Shown one piece after another: positions 35,190 through 43,189 of a DNA stretch of 64,000 nucleotides. Numbering within the stretch: position 1 is the first letter of the stretch; the number at the start of each line of letters is the position of its first letter. A program made the translations under genes and the position numbers. The DNA is taken from NCBI RefSeq assembly GCF_900182565.1, contig NZ_FXTI01000011.1, forward strand, positions 39,595-103,594, given 5' to 3'. The DNA is from Melghirimyces algeriensis. Lineage in GTDB: Bacteria; Bacillota; Bacilli; Thermoactinomycetales; DSM-45169. Below the pieces are notes generated by a model. The model was not told the origin of the DNA and made no database searches. It saw only the letters and a list, made by a program, of their open reading frames with translations.

Positions 35190-36224
35190 ATGCGTCGGCT
35201 CATATGGGTGTTGACCGTTGTTTTGGCGTCTGTGCTCGCATTGTCCGGTTGTGGGGAAAAGACCCCGGAACAAGTGGTGAGCGATCTTTCCAAACGATCA
35301 GAGAAAATGAAAGGATACAAGAGCAAGGCAAAAATGGTGATTCACTCCGGTACCTCTCCACAGGAATATGATGTGGAAGTTTGGTATAAAAAGCCCCACT
35401 TTTACCGGGTTGCCTTGAAGAATACCAAAAAAGACGTGACGCAAATCCTGCTTCGAAATGATGAAGGTGTATTCGTCTTAACTCCCCATTTGGAGAAAAG
35501 CTTCCGGTTTCAGAGCGATTGGCCGGAAAATGGCGGGCAGGTTTATCTGTACCAGTCTTTGTTGAACAGTGTGATTGATGATTCTGCCCGTGAGATGACC
35601 TCTTCTGAAAAGGGCTACCAGTTTGAAGTGGCGGCGAACTACAGTCAGAATTTAGCGATGAACAAGCAACGGATTCAGATGGATAAGGATTACCGCCCCC
35701 AAAAGGTGGAAGTCTCAAACGAAGAGGGAAAAGTGATCGTCGAGGTTGAGTTTAACGAGTTTGAGTCAAACGCCTCTTTTGACAAAGATGCTTTTGATAT
35801 GGAGAGAAACATGAACGGTGCCGCAAGCCGAAGCATTCCCAGCGGATCGGTGGAAAAAGAGAAAAGCCAGAGCAAAAAGAAAGAAGAGATCGAAGCGGTT
35901 ACACCGGATTGGGTACCCAGCGGAAGCGAATTGACAGATGAAACGACAGTAAATACCCCGGATGGAAAATCGGTGATTATGCGCTATCAAGGGAAAAAAC
36001 CGTTTACACTGACCCAGAAGAAACCAAAAGCTGTGGAAGCCAGTCTCCCCTTGATGGGAAAGCCCCTTGACCTGGGTTATACCACAGGTGTTCTTCTCAA
36101 TACGGACAATAAGAAAAAACTTTCCTGGACCTGTAACGGAATTGACTTTGAGCTGATCGGAGAGCTGTCCGAACAGGAAATGTGGAAAATTGCCCGGTCC
36201 GTTTATCAGTCCAAGGAAAAATAA
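35190..36224 (+). CDS. LolA-like outer-surface lipoprotein (YdcC family)
   Basis: 344 residues. Lipobox LSGC (Cys near residue 21), then a LolA/LppX-type half-barrel: MKGYKSKAKMVIH, EVWYKKPHFYRVALKN, YQFEVAANYSQN, and a Lys/Glu/Ser-rich linker (about 215-240) before a DUF4367-like C-terminal part (about 250-344). YdcC-type proteins bind lipids or aid sporulation in Bacillus; GerS is a relative in clostridia. The ATG at 35190 follows AAGGGATGG. Its place between acpS-nnr and alr matches Bacillus ydcC. Confidence 0.85.
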   Translation: MRRLIWVLTVVLASVLALSGCGEKTPEQVVSDLSKRSEKMKGYKSKAKMVIHSGTSPQEYDVEVWYKKPHFYRVALKNTKKDVTQILLRNDEGVFVLTPHLEKSFRFQSDWPENGGQVYLYQSLLNSVIDDSAREMTSSEKGYQFEVAANYSQNLAMNKQRIQMDKDYRPQKVEVSNEEGKVIVEVEFNEFESNASFDKDAFDMERNMNGAASRSIPSGSVEKEKSQSKKKEEIEAVTPDWVPSGSELTDETTVNTPDGKSVIMRYQGKKPFTLTQKKPKAVEASLPLMGKPLDLGYTTGVLLNTDNKKKLSWTCNGIDFELIGELSEQEMWKIARSVYQSKEK

Positions 36225-36250
36225 AACCGCCTACTTGGTGGTTTTATTTT
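36219..36250 (+). terminator. Terminator after ydcC-like gene
   Basis: AAATAAAACC / GGTTTTATTT stem overlapping the stop codon, followed by TT. Confidence 0.7.
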
Positions 36251-36335
36251 GGAAATATGGAATTTTGCTTTTGCACGAGCCTGGAGACCAGAGTTGGTGC
36301 GTTTTTTTATTTATACGGAATATTTGAGTCCGTCA

Positions 36336-36375
36336 TTAAGAAAACGTTAAGAATTGGTTTGCGAATTTGTTAAGG
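36336..36375 (+). promoter_or_regulatory. Phased hexamer repeats and promoter of methyltransferase gene
   Basis: TTAAGA (36336), TTAAGA (36347), TTTGCG (36358) and TTAAGG (36370) are spaced 11-12 bases, as for an OmpR-family activator. A -10-like TAAAAT at 36395 lies 19 bases after the last box, which would then overlap the -35 region. The array resembles 13162-13199. Confidence 0.4.
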
Positions 36376-36462
36376 TGTCTCATTTATCTTGAGGTAAAAT
36401 GAAGTCTTTAAGGTTATTCTGATTTGTATTTACACATTGATAAATTCCAAGGAGGTTAATCT

Positions 36463-37035
36463 ATGAGTATTCTTTATTGGAGACTATTTCTGGCTCGTTT
36501 CTTCCGCTCACCGCTTCAGATTGGCAGTGTGATTCCCAGTTCCCAAAAGTTGGTTCAGGCCATGCTGAGTCCGGTCCCCTGGAATCAGATCGATACAGTT
36601 GTGGAGTTGGGAGCCGGAACCGGGGTCATTACCCAAGCGTTAAAAAAATACCACAAACCCGGTACGGAAACATTTATATTTGAAAACGACCCGGTTTTGC
36701 AATCGCTATTGCGTCGAAGATATCCAGAATTCCATTTTGCTTCTGATGCCGCCATGATGGATACTGTGTTATCCCAGCAGAATATGAATGGTTCGGACGT
36801 CATTCTATCTTCTCTTCCTTTTTCCAACTTCTCGATCGATTCTAGGGTCCGTATTTTGGATCAGATTTGTGATACCTTGAAAACAGATGGGATATTCATT
36901 GCCTATCAGTATTCACAACACATCAAACCATTGTTACAGGAACGTTTTCAGGAAGTGGAAATCCGATGGGTTCCTTGGAATATTCCGCCGGCCTTTGTCT
37001 ATATTTGCCGAAAACCGATCCCGGAAGGGACGTGA
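36463..37035 (+). CDS. SAM-dependent methyltransferase (phospholipid N-methyltransferase-like)
   Basis: 190 residues, class I Rossmann methyltransferase. SAM-binding motif VVELGAGTGVITQAL near residue 48, acidic post-II FENDP, and DVILSSLPFSNFS in the motif IV position, as in the COG3963/PmtA group that methylates phosphatidylethanolamine. The N-terminus FLARFFRSPLQIGSVIPSS is typical of that group. ATG after AAGGAGGTT. A decayed DedA gene follows 4 bases later, suggesting a former membrane-lipid operon. Confidence 0.78.
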   Translation: MSILYWRLFLARFFRSPLQIGSVIPSSQKLVQAMLSPVPWNQIDTVVELGAGTGVITQALKKYHKPGTETFIFENDPVLQSLLRRRYPEFHFASDAAMMDTVLSQQNMNGSDVILSSLPFSNFSIDSRVRILDQICDTLKTDGIFIAYQYSQHIKPLLQERFQEVEIRWVPWNIPPAFVYICRKPIPEGT

Positions 37036-37039
37036 TTAT

Positions 37040-37377
37040 ATGGATGCAGAATTACTGATGCAATGGATTTCCGAGTAACAAAAAAACAGAAATTACTAAA
37101 ACGCTCGGAAGAACTGATTCATAAATATTTCTTTCCGGGAGTCAGACATGTGATTCCTTATCTCATGGGTATGGGCAAGATGCGTTTTTATCAATACGTA
37201 ATTTATTCCTACAGTACGGGCTTCATTTGGACAGCTATCTACTTTTACGTTGGGATGCTTACAGGGATGATAGATATAATGGTTTTATTGTCAGATCTCA
37301 ATTGGATTTTTATATTATTAATCTCTTTATTGAGGATCTGTTCAGATCATTCAGATAAATCAACGCAGAAAACATGA
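37040..37377 (+). pseudogene. Decayed DedA family membrane protein
   Basis: An ATG at 37040 gives the DedA-like start MDAELLMQWISE and then stops (TAA at 37076). A second stretch, readable from about 37083, resumes with SEELIHKYFFPGVRHVIPYLMGMGKMRFYQYVIYS, the conserved second half of DedA (FxPGVRHVxPY...G). Roughly 60-80 residues between the two parts are missing, including the first helices, and the C-terminus is frayed. Internal deletion rather than one frameshift. It follows the methyltransferase gene directly. Confidence 0.75.
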
Positions 37378-37726
37378 ATTCAAATTTTGTATACAGTTCT
37401 TTGCGAAATGCTTCGTAACTCATATCCGGATCGATCACTTTGCTTAACAACGCCATATGAGAGATCAAGAAACGGATCAATATCCACTTTTTCAGATAAA
37501 ATGTTGCTTTTGCAGCTGTTGTAGATAACCTTTCAGTTTTTGAATCACTTGGTGACCTAACTCCAATAATACTGTAAACGTTGTCTCCCACTCTTTCCCT
37601 GCACTACATCTGAATCATTTTCTTTGCAAAACACGTTTTTCAATTGTATGATAGCGTTGGGTAGAACGAAAACTGAGGGATGATGGAAGAGAGGCTATAG
37701 CTCTTTCTCGATCAAAGGAGAAAAGA
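37378..37726. other. Intergenic region without a convincing gene
   Basis: A minus-strand frame (37310-37591, 93 codons) covers most of it, with residues such as KKWILIRFLISHMALLSK. It starts without a clear ribosome binding site and overlaps the DedA remnant, and I recognise no family. It might be a fragment of an inactivated mobile gene. Nothing else is supported here. Confidence 0.4.
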
Positions 37727-38158
37727 ATGGAAAACGAGATCTTCATTCATCAGGAAAAAACGTTTTATACCGTATTGCTGTATCGAAAGAGCAAGGGATT
37801 GCGTTTGGTAGAGATGGGAGTATTCTTGGTTGGATTACTGACGATGATCCCTTTTTTTGAAGTGAGATCCACTCCGTTTGTTCTGGCTCTGTTAGGGTGG
37901 AGTGTGGCAGTCATGGTCGGCATTCCCGGTATCTATCGGGTGATTTGGCAACCGATGTACACGCTTTACCCAGACCGTCTTGTGATTCAGACGTTGCAAA
38001 GACGGGAAGAGATTCCCTTATCCAAAGTAGAGTCCGCTCATGATCTTCCCTATATCTATCGAGTTGACGGGAAAAAGCGATTCCTCTTGGTCAGCGACAG
38101 CTTTCTGGAATCCCTGAATACCCAATTAGAATTGGTAAAGCGTGGGTTGAATGGATGA
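37727..38158 (+). CDS. PH-like domain membrane protein, unknown function
   Basis: 143 residues. Two hydrophobic helices (about 28-45 and 52-72) are followed by a beta-rich C-terminal part (TLYPDRLVIQTLQRREEIPLSKVES) typical of bacterial PH-like (bPH2/YdbT) proteins. It overlaps the alanine racemase gene by ATGA, so both are co-translated. No function is known. Confidence 0.6.
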   Translation: MENEIFIHQEKTFYTVLLYRKSKGLRLVEMGVFLVGLLTMIPFFEVRSTPFVLALLGWSVAVMVGIPGIYRVIWQPMYTLYPDRLVIQTLQRREEIPLSKVESAHDLPYIYRVDGKKRFLLVSDSFLESLNTQLELVKRGLNG

Positions 38159-39339
38159 AAACAGATCACCAATATTATCGCGATACAAAGGCCATTGTGG
38201 ATTTGGATGCGATTGAATACAATGTAAAGGAGTTTCGTCGGCATTTGCCCAAATCCTGTCGACTGATGGCTACCGTGAAGGCGGATGCTTACGGGCATGG
38301 TGCAGTTCAGGTAGCCCGTGCCGCATTGTCTGCCGGTGCAACCCACTTGGCTGTTGCTTTTTTGGACGAGGCTCTGGAATTGAGACAAGCAGGGATCTCC
38401 GCACCTCTTTTGGTCTTGGGACAGACACCAGCCCGTGGAGTGAAAGAAGCGATTCAGCAGGATCTGATTCTGACGGCTTATGATCATGAAAGTGCGGAAG
38501 CAATCGCAAGGGAAGCTGGTAAAGTGGAACACCCCGCCCGTGTTCATATGAAAGTGGACACAGGGATGGGGCGGTTGGGATTGTGGAAAGATCAGTCAGT
38601 CTCCCTGATCCAACGCTGGGTGGACGACTCCCGGATCAAGGTGGAGGGGATGTTTACTCATTTTGCGACAGCTGATGAGGCGGACAAAGGATATGCTGTC
38701 GAACAGCATGAACGACTTTTAGAAGTGATTCAGGGTTTAGAGAACCGAGGAATATCCATTCCCCTCATTCACTGCGCCAACAGTGCCACCGCTATTGATA
38801 TGCCACACTGGGCCTATGGGATGGTACGATTGGGGATCAGTATGTATGGTTACTATCCATCGGACGAAGTGAATCGGGAGGCGGTGAATCTCCGACCGGC
38901 TCTGACATTGAAAACTCGGATTGCTCAACTGAAACGTCCCCCAGCCGGAACGGGCATCAGTTATGGAAAGACGGCGGTTGTAAATGGAAACCAGTGGATT
39001 GCAACCTTACCGATTGGCTATGCTGACGGATACAGTCGTCTACTGTCCAATCGGGCAGTCGCACTGGTCCGGGGAAGGAAAGTTCCGGTGATTGGTCGGA
39101 TCTGTATGGATCAAACCATGTTGGATGTTACCCAAGCGATGCCTGTCACGGTTGGAGATGAAGTGGTCCTCTATGGTTCTCAGGGCTCTGAAACCGTTCA
39201 TGTGGATGAGATCGCCCATCTGCTGGGGACGATTTCCTATGAAATCACCTGTATGGTTGCTCGCAGGGTTCCCCGTGTTTATATACGGTCCGGTCAAGTG
39301 GTGGATATATCCAACCGCCTGAAAACGAACTCTGTGTAA
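38155..39339 (+). CDS. alr: Alanine racemase
   Basis: 394 residues. PLP-dependent interconversion of L- and D-alanine for peptidoglycan. The PLP lysine is Lys42 in MATVKADAYGHG; GMVRLGISMYGYYPS and GISYGKTAV follow; the second-half RICMDQTMLDV strand is present. The catalytic Tyr of the C-terminal domain is expected in the GISYG segment. Start ATG at 38155 overlaps the PH-like gene. Position before ndoAI-ndoA matches dal-ydcD-ydcE of Bacillus. Confidence 0.95.
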   Translation: MKTDHQYYRDTKAIVDLDAIEYNVKEFRRHLPKSCRLMATVKADAYGHGAVQVARAALSAGATHLAVAFLDEALELRQAGISAPLLVLGQTPARGVKEAIQQDLILTAYDHESAEAIAREAGKVEHPARVHMKVDTGMGRLGLWKDQSVSLIQRWVDDSRIKVEGMFTHFATADEADKGYAVEQHERLLEVIQGLENRGISIPLIHCANSATAIDMPHWAYGMVRLGISMYGYYPSDEVNREAVNLRPALTLKTRIAQLKRPPAGTGISYGKTAVVNGNQWIATLPIGYADGYSRLLSNRAVALVRGRKVPVIGRICMDQTMLDVTQAMPVTVGDEVVLYGSQGSETVHVDEIAHLLGTISYEITCMVARRVPRVYIRSGQVVDISNRLKTNSV

Positions 39340-39432
39340 AGAAAATGGAGACAAAGAAGGAATTTTAACGTATAAAGCGAAATACATTTAATATTGTCCC
39401 TTACGTCTGACAACCGGCGTAAAAGTATATTT

Positions 39433-39461
39433 TTGCATTGGCTTTATCATAATGGTAGTAT
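39433..39461 (+). promoter_or_regulatory. Promoter of ndoAI-ndoA
   Basis: TTGCAT (39433-39438) and TAGTAT (39456-39461), 17-base spacing, about 50 bases before the antitoxin start. Confidence 0.55.
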
Positions 39462-39509
39462 TGATAAGGGAAATCGCCAACGGTGATGATTTGTTGGGGG
39501 TGCGTATTG

Positions 39510-39782
39510 TTGTCCGAGACAAAAAGAATTATGATCAGCCTACCTCAGCAATTGCTTCAGGAAGTAGACGGAATGGTGGAGAAAGAAAACTCCAACCGCA
39601 GTGAGTTTATCCGTCAGGCGATGAAGCTTTATCTTTATGAACGAAAAAAGCGGCTGATTCGTGAAATGATGCAACGGGGCTACATGGAGATGGCTAAGAT
39701 CAACCTCAACATTGCGTCGGAGGCATTTGAGGCAGAAGAAGAGGCAGACGATACAACGATTCGTCTGGTTAGCGGGGTGTAA
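39510..39782 (+). CDS. ndoAI: Antitoxin EndoAI (MazE-like, ribbon-helix-helix)
   Basis: About 90 residues. N-terminal ribbon-helix-helix (KRIMISLPQQLLQEVDGMV ... NRSEFIRQAMKLYL) and the conserved C-terminal RGYMEMAKINLNIASEA that wraps the toxin, ending RLVSGV as in B. subtilis EndoAI. A TTG start at 39510 fits the GGGGGTG site. Antitoxin to the next gene; the pair normally represses its own promoter. Confidence 0.93.
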   Translation: MSETKRIMISLPQQLLQEVDGMVEKENSNRSEFIRQAMKLYLYERKKRLIREMMQRGYMEMAKINLNIASEAFEAEEEADDTTIRLVSGV

Positions 39783-39787
39783 TTCTT

Positions 39788-40138
39788 TTGATTGTGAAAC
39801 GTGGCGATGTCTATTTTGCCGATCTCTCTCCAGTGGTCGGATCTGAACAAGGTGGGGTTCGGCCCGTTTTAGTGATCCAAAACAATATCGGGAACCGCTT
39901 CAGCCCCACTGTGATCATCGCCGCGATTACTGCCCAAATCCAAAAGGCCAAATTGCCCACCCATGTGGAAATCGATGCAAAGGATTATGGATTTGACCGG
40001 GATTCGGTAATCTTGTTGGAGCAGATTCGAACGATAGATAAACAGCGTCTGACAGATAAAATCACTCATCTGGATGAGGAAATGATGGCACGAGTGAATG
40101 AGGCGCTGAATATCAGCTTAGGTTTGATTGATTTTTGA
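39788..40138 (+). CDS. ndoA: EndoA/MazF endoribonuclease toxin
   Basis: 116 residues, full length. MazF fold: IVKRGDVYFADLSPVVGSEQGGVRPVLVIQ, PTVIIAAITAQIQKAKLPTHVEI, and DSVILLEQIRTIDKQRL with the conserved Arg and Thr/Ser catalytic region. Bacillus EndoA cuts single-stranded RNA at UACAU. TTG start at 39788, five bases after the antitoxin stop. Followed by a terminator that separates it from the sigB operon. Confidence 0.95.
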   Translation: MIVKRGDVYFADLSPVVGSEQGGVRPVLVIQNNIGNRFSPTVIIAAITAQIQKAKLPTHVEIDAKDYGFDRDSVILLEQIRTIDKQRLTDKITHLDEEMMARVNEALNISLGLIDF

Positions 40139-40146
40139 CGAAAGGG

Positions 40147-40176
40147 AGATGCATTTGATGCATCTTCTTTTTTATA
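40147..40176 (+). terminator. Terminator after ndoA
   Basis: AGATGCAT / ATGCATCT stem, 3-base loop, then TCTTTTTTA. Confidence 0.75.
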
Positions 40177-40182
40177 TTTTTT

Positions 40183-40228
40183 GCGAGCGAGAAAACCCCT
40201 GGCTTTAGATATGGGGATGAAAGCGAGC
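40183..40228 (+). ncRNA. Second orphan IS605-type end/omega-RNA-like scaffold
   Basis: GCGAGCGAGAAAACCCC, a loop, then GGGGATGAAAGCGAGC, the same layout as 25991-26035 but in the opposite orientation. No transposase or tnpB frame adjoins it. The downstream segment carries a TATAAT at 40270 that may now drive the rsbU operon. Confidence 0.5.
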
Positions 40229-40426
40229 GACAGGAATGTCAAGCAATGGCTTTCCTGATAAATTGGTTGTATAATAAAGGCGAATTTCAAGGATTTTTGC
40301 TATTTCGAACCAAGTGCTTTCGGAATCCCGCGAAGTAAAATGCCCTTTCAAAAGGGGGAAACGGGCATTGTCACAGCCGATGGGACGGGTTTGCCGGGGT
40401 CGGTGCCACTGATTTGGGGTGACAGA

Positions 40427-41428
40427 ATGAAAGATGAATTGTTTGAGCAATACCAGACGTTGCTTGCCTGCTATTTGCGGGATCGACGGGAAGACCAACT
40501 GTATGCGGCTCAGCAGATGAGCAAATGGATGATGGAACAGAAGATTCCGCCGGAGGAAATGGTCAGCTTTCATGCGGAGGCCTTAAAAAGCCTAATGCCT
40601 GATCTTCCGGAAGATGTTCATCTCTCCTTCAATTTTCTGATTGAGATGATGATTGGTTATGGAACAGCGCTGCGGGAGCACGAAAATCTTTTAAATAGAC
40701 AGCGTGAGCTGGAGTATGAGATTGAAGTGGCGGTTGGGATGCAACAAACCCTGTTGCCGGATTCACCACCTGAGCTGCCGGAACTGGATATCGGTGTGAT
40801 CAGTGTGCCGGCAAACCGCATGAGTGGAGATTACTACAATTTTGTCAATCATGACGGGGACTCCATTGGAGTGGCCCTTTCGGATATTATCGGGAAAGGG
40901 ATTCCGGCAGCCCTTTGTATGTCCATGATTAAATATGCCATGGATCAACTGGATCATCCCTTGGACCCATCAGAGATTCTCCGTCGTTTAAATACCGTAG
41001 TAGAGAGAAACGTAGATCCAAGTATGTTTATCACGATGGTTTATGGGGTGTATGATTTAAACCGTCATATTTTTAGATATGCGGCTGCCGGACATGAACC
41101 TGGCATTTACATTTGTAAGGAAGATCAACATTTTGAGGATATGACCACACGTGGACTGGTTCTCGGAGTTACAAAAGAGGTTCAATATCAGGAGTATGCT
41201 TTAGCGCTGGACCCTGGAGACTTGATTGTCCTTTTTTCGGATGGGGTGACTGAAGCCCGGATTGATGGTCAGTTTCTGGGCAGAGAACGCTTGAAGGAAC
41301 TGATCCGGTCGTATCTTCACCTACCTGCCCAGCGAATGGCAGAAACCCTCTATCGGAATTTATATGAAATGGCAGATTATCAACTGAAAGATGATCAGAC
41401 GATTATTCTCATTCGCAGAAAAGAGTAA
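40427..41428 (+). CDS. rsbU: RsbU-like PP2C phosphatase (sigma-B activator)
   Basis: 333 residues. The N-terminal helical RsbU_N-like domain (about 1-85) normally binds RsbT. A PPM/SpoIIE phosphatase domain (about 120-330) shows SGDYYNFV, ALSDIIGKGIPAALCMSMIK, AAGHEPGIY and LFSDGVTEAR metal-binding motifs. It dephosphorylates RsbV-P, freeing sigma B. ATG at 40427 after GGGGTGACAGA. No RsbT, RsbR or RsbS gene is in this window, so how it is activated is open. First gene of the rsbU-rsbV-rsbW-sigB operon. Confidence 0.88.
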   Translation: MKDELFEQYQTLLACYLRDRREDQLYAAQQMSKWMMEQKIPPEEMVSFHAEALKSLMPDLPEDVHLSFNFLIEMMIGYGTALREHENLLNRQRELEYEIEVAVGMQQTLLPDSPPELPELDIGVISVPANRMSGDYYNFVNHDGDSIGVALSDIIGKGIPAALCMSMIKYAMDQLDHPLDPSEILRRLNTVVERNVDPSMFITMVYGVYDLNRHIFRYAAAGHEPGIYICKEDQHFEDMTTRGLVLGVTKEVQYQEYALALDPGDLIVLFSDGVTEARIDGQFLGRERLKELIRSYLHLPAQRMAETLYRNLYEMADYQLKDDQTIILIRRKE

Positions 41429-41430
41429 AG

Positions 41431-41455
41431 GTTTAAAAGAGAAGCCAGCGGGTAA
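41431..41455 (+). promoter_or_regulatory. Sigma-B-type promoter before rsbV
   Basis: GTTTAA (41431-41436), 13-base spacer, GGGTAA (41450-41455), matching the sigma-B consensus GTTTaa-N12-15-GGGTAt. It lies in the rsbU-rsbV gap, the same place as the autoregulated promoter of the B. subtilis sigB operon. Confidence 0.8.
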
Positions 41456-41480
41456 AGTCTGAATGTGGGGGTTGAAAGAA

Positions 41481-41798
41481 ATGAATGTTACAATTGAAGA
41501 ACAAATCCGGTCCGATCAAGAAAGAACGTTGGTCGTCTCTGGTGAGGTGGATGCATTTACCGCACCTCAGCTGCGGGAAAAGCTGATGCCGTTGTGCCAG
41601 GAAAATTGTAAGGTGTATCTGAACTTATCCCAAGTGGACTATATGGATAGCACCGGTTTGGGTGTTCTGATCGGTGCATTTAAAAAGCTCCGCTCCCAAA
41701 GGGGACGGTTGATTTTAACAGGGGTGAGTCCCCGTCTGAAACGGTTGTTAAACATCACTGGCTTGTCTGAGATTTTGGAAATTGAAGACAGAGTGTAG
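41481..41798 (+). CDS. rsbV: Anti-sigma-B factor antagonist RsbV
   Basis: 105 residues, STAS domain. The phosphorylatable serine is Ser57 in MDSTGLGVLIGAFK. Unphosphorylated RsbV binds RsbW and releases sigma B. ATG at 41481 follows GGGGGTTGA. Sigma-B promoter directly upstream. Confidence 0.93.
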   Translation: MNVTIEEQIRSDQERTLVVSGEVDAFTAPQLREKLMPLCQENCKVYLNLSQVDYMDSTGLGVLIGAFKKLRSQRGRLILTGVSPRLKRLLNITGLSEILEIEDRV

Positions 41799-41813
41799 GA
41801 GGAGCGGATTGGT

Positions 41814-42305
41814 ATGGATCAAACCAAGGAAATCATTGAGATGACCTTACCTGCCAAAGCGCAATATGTGGGCGTGGTCCGTCTGACCGTCTCCGGGATC
41901 GCCAACCGCTTGGGATTTCATTATGATGATATTGAAGATATGAAGCTGGCTGTTGCCGAGGCTTGTACCAATGCGGTGGATCACGCATACAAAAAAAGTG
42001 TGGTTAAAGGAAAGATCGGAGTGACGTTTTTCATTTTTGAGGATCGCTTGGAGGTACAAATCAAAGATGAAGGAAACAGCTTTGATATTGCGGCAGTGAA
42101 AAAGAGATGCGGTCCGATTGAGAAACATCACCCATTTGCAGCGATGAGGGAAAGGGGGCTGGGTCTTCACCTCATGGAAGCCTTGATGGACCGTGTTGAC
42201 ATATACGGTGGGCAAGGCGTAGTGGTCTCCCTTACCAAGTATATTCACAGGGACGAGGTGGATTCAAATGTCAACTCGCCCACAAAAACGCAATCTAACC
42301 GATGA
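41814..42305 (+). CDS. rsbW: Serine-protein kinase/anti-sigma-B factor RsbW
   Basis: 163 residues, GHKL-type ATPase. The N box is LAVAEACTNAVDHAY, followed by IKDEGNSFDI and ERGLGLHLMEALMD (G1 and G2 regions). It binds and inhibits sigma B and phosphorylates RsbV. ATG after GGAGGAGCGG. Its 3' end overlaps sigB by 38 bases, coupling the anti-sigma and sigma factors. Confidence 0.93.
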   Translation: MDQTKEIIEMTLPAKAQYVGVVRLTVSGIANRLGFHYDDIEDMKLAVAEACTNAVDHAYKKSVVKGKIGVTFFIFEDRLEVQIKDEGNSFDIAAVKKRCGPIEKHHPFAAMRERGLGLHLMEALMDRVDIYGGQGVVVSLTKYIHRDEVDSNVNSPTKTQSNR

Positions 42306-43053
42306 TGAGATCATTGAAATGGTCCGTCGCATGCAAGAAGAGGGAGAAGAAGAGGTTCAAAATCTACTGGTGAAACATTTTACTCCCTTGGTAGAAACCC
42401 TGGCATCCAAGTTCTCAAAAGGTCCGGAATCCTTTGAAGACCTGACACAGGTGGGAATGATCGGTCTATTGGCAGCATTGAAGCGATATGATCCGACAGT
42501 TGGTCGAAGCTTTGAAAGCTTTGCTGTTCCGACCATCGTAGGGGAGATCAAACGTTATATTCGGGATAAGACATGGAGTGTTCATGTTCCACGCCGAATT
42601 AAAGAGTTGGGTCCCCGGATCAAAAGGGCCGCTGAGGAACTGACTACAAAACTTCAGCGTTCTCCCCGTGTCGATGAGATCGCTGACTTTCTGGAACTTT
42701 CTGCTGAAGAAGTGTTGGAAGCGATGGAGATGGGAAGGAGTTATAACGCAATATCTGTTGATAGCCCAATTGAGGCGAACAGCGATGGAAGCCAGGTGAC
42801 CTTGTTGGACCTTGTAGGGGACCTTGATCGTCGTTTTGAACAGGTGGATCAACAGATCCTTCTGCAAAAAGTCTTCCAGGTTCTCAGTCATCGGGAGCAG
42901 GAAATTATAAAGATGATCTTTTTTGAGAATAAAAGCCAAAAGCAGACAGGGGAAAGCTTGGGAATTTCTCAAATGCATGTTTCCCGTCTTCAACGGCGTG
43001 CCCTCCGAAAATTGCGAGAAGCCATCCGAATGGAATCAACAGAAATTATGTGA
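42268..43053 (+). CDS. sigB: RNA polymerase sigma-B factor
   Basis: 261 residues. Region 2 (GMIGLLAALKRYDPTVGRSFESFAVPTIVGEIKRYIRDK), region 3 (VPRRIKELGPRIK) and region 4 helix-turn-helix (GESLGISQMHVSRLQRRALRKLREAI) place it in the sigma-B/F/G family; the rsbVW partners favour sigma B. Directs the general stress response. ATG inside rsbW with GACGAGG upstream. Last gene before the terminator at 43138; no rsbX follows. Confidence 0.93.
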   Translation: MSTRPQKRNLTDDEIIEMVRRMQEEGEEEVQNLLVKHFTPLVETLASKFSKGPESFEDLTQVGMIGLLAALKRYDPTVGRSFESFAVPTIVGEIKRYIRDKTWSVHVPRRIKELGPRIKRAAEELTTKLQRSPRVDEIADFLELSAEEVLEAMEMGRSYNAISVDSPIEANSDGSQVTLLDLVGDLDRRFEQVDQQILLQKVFQVLSHREQEIIKMIFFENKSQKQTGESLGISQMHVSRLQRRALRKLREAIRMESTEIM

Positions 43054-43137
43054 CTCCATCCTTACCGCTAAAGTCGGAGGCTTTGGTTGGTACATAGGGT
43101 GCTATGCCGGAAAACGGTGATGAAAAGAGGAGATAAC

Positions 43138-43182
43138 AAAAACCATCTCGCATTCTTTGTAAAAGCAAGCGAGATGGTTTTT
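43138..43182 (+). terminator. Terminator of sigB operon
   Basis: AAAAACCATCTCGC / GCGAGATGGTTTTT perfect 14-bp stem with a 17-base loop. Confidence 0.85.
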
Positions 43183-43189
43183 GTCCGTT

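Noticed and set aside
39510..40138. ndoAI-ndoA as an unusual new toxin-antitoxin system
   Set aside because: Sequence, order and place next to alr match the known Bacillus EndoAI/EndoA pair.
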